Shown here: piece by piece, positions 60,721 to 64,000 of the stretch
Layout of the letters: each line of letters starts with the position of its first letter
Numbering within the stretch: the first letter of the stretch is position 1
Assembly (NCBI RefSeq): GCF_006716315.1
Contig: NZ_VFOV01000001.1
Location: 664,501 to 728,500, forward strand
From: Nocardioides albertanoniae
GTDB lineage: Bacteria > Actinomycetota > Actinomycetes > Propionibacteriales > Nocardioidaceae
Direction: 5' to 3'
DNA length: 64,000 nucleotides
The notes under the pieces: generated by a model
Told to the model about the DNA's origin: nothing
Database searches by the model: none
Seen by the model: only the letters and a program-made list of their open reading frames with translations
Translations under genes and position numbers: made by a program

Positions 60721-61364
60721 TGAGAGCAACGAAGTCGCCGGAGGTCGAGCCCATCGAGGCCGAGCCCGCTGGTCGAGAACGAACGGAGCCGCCGGTGGTC
60801 GAGGCGAAGTCGCCGACGGTCAAGGTCGTCGAGACCACGAAGGAGCCGAGGTCGACGCGGGAGCGCGTGCTGACCTGGGGCGTCCCGGCCGTCGTGCTGT
60901 GCGTGCTGGTCGCCGGGCTCGTGAGCTGGTGGCGCGCGACCGGTCACGACCAGGAGATGGTCGACGACGCCGCCCGCCGCGACCGGGTGCTGATCGTGGC
61001 GACCAGTAACATCGAGACGCTCAACTCGCTCGACTACCGCAAGGTCGACGAGGGCCTGAAGAGCTGGGCGGAGGTCACCACCGGCACCCTCCACGACCAG
61101 CTCGCCGAGGTCTCCGACGACGAGCGCAAGCTGCTCGCCGACCAGCAGAAGATCTCCTCCGGGTCGGTGATGGACGCGGCAATGACCGACTTCGACGACA
61201 ACAGCGCGACCGTGATCGCGGCCGTCGAGATCACCGTGAAGGACGGCGCCGACGCCGACGCCGAGCCGACCGTCAAGCGCAACAGATTCTCCGCCGACCT
61301 GGTCAAGGTGGGCGATCAGTGGCTCCTCGAGAGCCTCGAGCAGGTAGCGGTGAACATGTCATGA
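60720..61364 (+). CDS. Mce-associated membrane protein (Mam) 1
   Basis: 214-residue protein with a charged cytoplasmic N-terminus, one membrane helix (about 56-77) and an extracytoplasmic domain with an NTF2-like pattern (RVLIVATSNIETLNSLDYRK near the start, ending in VKVGDQWLLESLEQVAV). This is the layout of Mce-associated (Mam/Mas) proteins that stabilise Mce complexes. ATG 60720 overlaps the mceF stop; GTG 60717 is an alternative. Confidence 0.85.
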   Translation: MRATKSPEVEPIEAEPAGRERTEPPVVEAKSPTVKVVETTKEPRSTRERVLTWGVPAVVLCVLVAGLVSWWRATGHDQEMVDDAARRDRVLIVATSNIETLNSLDYRKVDEGLKSWAEVTTGTLHDQLAEVSDDERKLLADQQKISSGSVMDAAMTDFDDNSATVIAAVEITVKDGADADAEPTVKRNRFSADLVKVGDQWLLESLEQVAVNMS

Positions 61365-61864
61365 CCGGGTCTCTTCGCCGCTGGGCGCCCTACATTCTCG
61401 CGTTCGTCCTGGTCCTGGGCCTCGGGGCCTTCTGGCAGGCCCACCGGGCGCGCAACACCGACCACGTCGGCAACCGGGCGGTCGTCGACACCAAAGCCAC
61501 CTCCGAGGTGCAGTCGGCGGTCTCGACCGGCCTGGCGCAGGTCTTCTCCTACAACTTCTCCGACCCGAAGCCGACCGCGGCCGCCGCCGACGAGTTCCTG
61601 GCCGGCGACGCGCGCAAGGACTACGACCTGCTGTTCAAGCAGCTCGAGAAGAAGGCGCCCGGTCAGAAGCTGACCCTCAGCGCCCAGGTGCAGGTCGCCG
61701 CGGTCAAGACGCTCGACGCCGACTCCGCCGAGCTGCTCGTCTTCCTCGACCAGGCCACCCAGCGCTCCACGGACAAGGAGTCGTCCATCTCGGCGGCGCA
61801 GCTCACCGTGGAGGCCGCGAAGGTCGACGGCACGTGGAAGGTGACCGGGCTCGACCCTCTCTGA
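61361..61864 (+). CDS. Mce-associated membrane protein (Mam) 2
   Basis: 167-residue Mam-type protein: a short N-terminus, membrane helix about 8-26 and an outer NTF2-like domain (starting VDTKATSEVQSAVSTGLAQV, ending VDGTWKVTGLDPL). It is shorter than Mam 1 and lacks its charged N-terminal extension. The ATG overlaps the previous stop (ATGA). It is the last gene of the Mce operon; 129 bases then separate it from clpB. Confidence 0.85.
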   Translation: MTGSLRRWAPYILAFVLVLGLGAFWQAHRARNTDHVGNRAVVDTKATSEVQSAVSTGLAQVFSYNFSDPKPTAAAADEFLAGDARKDYDLLFKQLEKKAPGQKLTLSAQVQVAAVKTLDADSAELLVFLDQATQRSTDKESSISAAQLTVEAAKVDGTWKVTGLDPL

Positions 61865-61895
61865 GCTTTCTCCGGCCTTGGGGCAATTTGGCAAA

Positions 61896-61916
61896 CTTGA
61901 GTGGAACACACTCAAC
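61896..61916 (+). promoter_or_regulatory. HAIR operator (HspR binding site) before clpB
   Basis: CTTGAGT (61896-61902), 7 bases, ACTCAAC (61910-61916): identical to the HAIR consensus CTTGAGT-N7-ACTCAAG except the last base. It is centred about 88 bases before the clpB ATG. Together with the site at 34588 this places clpB in the HspR regulon, as known in Streptomyces and mycobacteria. Confidence 0.9.
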
Positions 61917-61993
61917 TTTGGATGTGTTGAGATAAGTGCGGGTGACACGCACTCGCGGCATACCCAGGCGTCCCAGGAGGAGTGCAGACACAG

Positions 61994-64000
61994 ATGAGCC
62001 AGTTTTCGGCCGACAAGTTCACCACCAAGGCCCGTGAGGCGATCGAGGCCGCCCAGCTGTCCGCCACCACGGCGGGCAACACCACCACGGAGCCGATCCA
62101 TCTGCTCGTCGCGCTGCTGCAGCAGGACGAGGGCACCGCGAGGTCGATGGTCAACAAGTCGGGCGTCGACGCCGACGAGGTGCTCCGGCTCGCGACCGCC
62201 GAGCTCGACGGTCTCCCGCGGGCCAGCGGGTCCACGGTGCAGCAGCCCGCCGCCTCCGGTGGGCTGACCCGGGTGCTGGCCGGCGCGATCACGCTGGCCA
62301 CGTCGTTGAAGGACGACTACGCCGCCACCGAGCACCTGCTCATCTCGCTCGCGACCGTCGAGTCGTCGGCGCAGAAGGTGCTCAAGGACGTCGGGCTCAC
62401 CGAGAAGGGCATGCGTGAGTCGCTGAAGGCCGTGCGCGGCAACCGCCGGGTGACGTCGCAGGATGCCGAGGACTCCTACGAGGCGCTCGAGAAGTACTCC
62501 CAGGACCTCACCGATGCCGCCGAGCGCGGCAAGCTCGACCCGGTGATCGGGCGCGACTCCGAGATCCGCCGGGTCGTCCAGGTGCTGTCGCGGCGTACGA
62601 AGAACAACCCGGTGCTCATCGGTGAGCCCGGTGTCGGCAAGACGGCGGTCGTCGAAGGGCTCGCGCAGCGGATCATCGCGGGCGACGTACCCGACTCGCT
62701 GAAGGGCCGTCGTGTGCTCTCGCTCGACCTGGCGGCGATGGTCGCCGGGGCGCAGTATCGCGGGCAGTTCGAGGAGCGGCTCAAGGCCGTGCTGGAGGAG
62801 ATCAAGGCCGCCGAGGGGCAGGTCATCACCTTCATCGACGAGCTGCACACCGTCGTCGGCGCGGGCGCCGGTGGCGACTCCGCGATGGACGCCGGCAACA
62901 TGCTCAAGCCGATGCTCGCGCGCGGTGAGCTGCATATGATCGGCGCGACCACGCTCGACGAATACCGCGAGCGGATCGAGAAGGATCCGGCCCTGGAGCG
63001 TCGCTTCCAGCAGGTCTTCGTGGGCGAGCCGTCGGTGGAGGACACCGTGCAGATCCTGCGCGGGATCCAGGAGAAGTACGAGGCCCACCACGGCGTGCGT
63101 ATCACCGACGCCGCGCTGGTGGCTGCCGCCTCGCTCTCCGACCGCTACATCACCGGGCGGCAGCTTCCCGACAAGGCGATCGACCTCATCGACGAGGCCG
63201 CGTCGCGGCTGCGGATGGAGATCGAGTCGTCTCCGGAGGAGATCGACCAGCTCCGGCGCGCCGTCGACCGGTTGAAGATGGAGGAGTTCGCGCTCTCCAA
63301 GGAGTCCGACGACGCCTCGCTGGAGCGCCACGCCGCGCTGCGCAAGGAGCTCGCCGACAAGGAGGAGTCGTTGCGCGGGCTCGAGGCTCGCTGGGAGCGG
63401 GAGAAGGCCTCGCTCGAGGGCGAAGGTGCTTTGCGCAAGCAGCTCGACGCGCTGCGCAGCGAGGCCGAGAGGCTGCAGCGTGAGGGGTCGTTGGGCGAGG
63501 CGTCCGAGATCCTCTACGGCAAGATCCCGGTGCTCGAGGAGCAGATCGCCGCGGCGGCTGCTGCCGAGGACGAGGTCACCGACCGGCTGGTCGGTGAGGA
63601 GGTCGCGGCCCAGCAGATCGCCGAGGTGGTCGAGGCGTGGACCGGCATCCCGACCGGCAAGATGCTCCAGGGCGAGCAGGCCAAGCTGCTCGAGATGGAG
63701 GCCGAGATCGGGCAGCGGCTGATCGGCCAGCGCTCCGCGGTGACCGCGGTCGCTGACGCCGTACGCCGCTCGCGTGCGGGCATCGCCGACCCCAACCGGC
63801 CCACCGGTTCGTTCCTGTTCCTGGGACCGACGGGCACGGGCAAGACCGAGCTGGCCAAGTCGCTGGCCGACTTCCTCTTCGACGACGAGCGCGCGATCGT
63901 GCGTATCGACATGTCGGAGTACGCCGAGAAGCACTCGGTCGCTCGTCTGGTCGGAGCGCCTCCGGGCTACGTCGGCTACGACGAGGGCGGTCAGCTGACC
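61994..64000 (+). CDS. clpB: ClpB disaggregase (3' end outside the window)
   Basis: The first 669 residues of the Hsp100 ATPase ClpB; the frame is open to the last base. The N-domain (1 to about 150) starts [23 protein letters not shown]1 has Walker A GEPGVGKT at 210-217 and Walker [10 protein letters not shown]; the coiled-coil M-domain (about 410-530) is present, which separates ClpB from ClpA/C; NBD2 begins with Walker A GPTGTGKT at 611-618. ClpB works with DnaK-DnaJ-GrpE to dissolve aggregates. GGAGGAG lies upstream of ATG 61994. Repression by HspR is expected from the HAIR site. Confidence 0.97.
   Translation, partial: MSQFSADKFTTKAREAIEAAQLSATTAGNTTTEPIHLLVALLQQDEGTARSMVNKSGVDADEVLRLATAELDGLPRASGSTVQQPAASGGLTRVLAGAITLATSLKDDYAATEHLLISLATVESSAQKVLKDVGLTEKGMRESLKAVRGNRRVTSQDAEDSYEALEKYSQDLTDAAERGKLDPVIGRDSEIRRVVQVLSRRTKNNPVLIGEPGVGKTAVVEGLAQRIIAGDVPDSLKGRRVLSLDLAAMVAGAQYRGQFEERLKAVLEEIKAAEGQVITFIDELHTVVGAGAGGDSAMDAGNMLKPMLARGELHMIGATTLDEYRERIEKDPALERRFQQVFVGEPSVEDTVQILRGIQEKYEAHHGVRITDAALVAAASLSDRYITGRQLPDKAIDLIDEAASRLRMEIESSPEEIDQLRRAVDRLKMEEFALSKESDDASLERHAALRKELADKEESLRGLEARWEREKASLEGEGALRKQLDALRSEAERLQREGSLGEASEILYGKIPVLEEQIAAAAAAEDEVTDRLVGEEVAAQQIAEVVEAWTGIPTGKMLQGEQAKLLEMEAEIGQRLIGQRSAVTAVADAVRRSRAGIADPNRPTGSFLFLGPTGTGKTELAKSLADFLFDDERAIVRIDMSEYAEKHSVARLVGAPPGYVGYDEGGQLT

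Noticed and set aside
61316..63934. An 872-residue open frame on the minus strand, opposite clpB and the last Mce-associated gene
   Set aside because: Same cause: it mirrors clpB codon structure, has no motifs, and would run through the HAIR site.
1..64000. CRISPR arrays, tRNA or rRNA genes, insertion sequences, prophage or integrative-element ends
   Set aside because: I looked for regular short repeats, cloverleaf-like elements with CCA ends, transposase or integrase motifs and terminal repeats, and saw none that hold up.

Overview
This window is chromosomal DNA of a high-GC Gram-positive bacterium. GC-saturated third codon positions, GTG starts, start/stop overlaps in operons, an HspR-type heat-shock operon with HAIR operators, a six-gene Mce operon and the overall gene styles fit an actinobacterium of the Nocardioides / Nocardioidaceae type. 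That placement is an inference from gene content. I see no rRNA, tRNA, CRISPR array, transposase or prophage, and no stretch of more than about 300 bases without a gene.

Layout. (1) 1-4697: siderophore-iron uptake operon (binding protein cut by the window edge, two FecCD permeases, ATPase, siderophore-interacting reductase). (2) 4766-6815: sodium:solute symporter with a small membrane partner. (3) 6839-8288: DUF4097 protein and an RHH-type protein on the minus strand, followed by a 56-bp perfect palindrome. (4) 8508-11975: membrane-bound Fe-S oxidoreductase with a long disordered tail carrying eight SLFD motifs. (5) 12170-14816: a secreted choice-of-anchor-P-like protein with a structured leader, and a proline-rich single-pass membrane protein. 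(6) 14989-16922: two-gene CitE / malyl-CoA lyase-like operon. (7) 17211-26313: mixed housekeeping and metabolic genes (GlxA-type regulator, DUF1992, MFS plus M20 peptidase, C39-like peptidase, GTPase, DHFR-like, SDR, nitroreductase). (8) 26457-32900: two tandem LuxR/LAL regulators of about 970-990 residues, each preceded by a very small basic protein; the two small proteins are paralogues. (9) 32950-34503: membrane-anchored protein and aldo/keto reductase. (10) 34588-39124: HAIR operator, dnaK-grpE-dnaJ-hspR. (11) 39352-43994: a duplicated two-gene module, DUF445 membrane protein plus Abi-alpha (DUF4393)-like protein, twice in tandem. (12) 44018-48583: class A PBP with PASTA domain, ferritin-like diiron protein, secreted lytic transglycosylase. 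(13) 48696-50938: PucR-type regulator translationally coupled to a degenerate P-type-ATPase-like protein, bracketed by two perfect palindromes sharing TTGTCA-N6-TGACAA. (14) 51228-61864: ten-gene Mce lipid-import operon that begins with an ATPase-permease fusion. (15) 61896-64000: HAIR operator and clpB, cut by the window edge.

How the genes work together. HspR, encoded at the end of the dnaK operon, should repress both dnaK and clpB through the HAIR sites seen before each. The TTGTCA-N6-TGACAA palindromes lie about 105 bp before the Mce operon and before the lytic transglycosylase, which suggests one regulator for lipid import and cell-wall remodelling. The best candidates for an undescribed system are the duplicated DUF445/Abi-alpha-like module, the small-peptide/LAL pairs, the SLFD-repeat tail, and the switch-like leader of the secreted protein at 12170.
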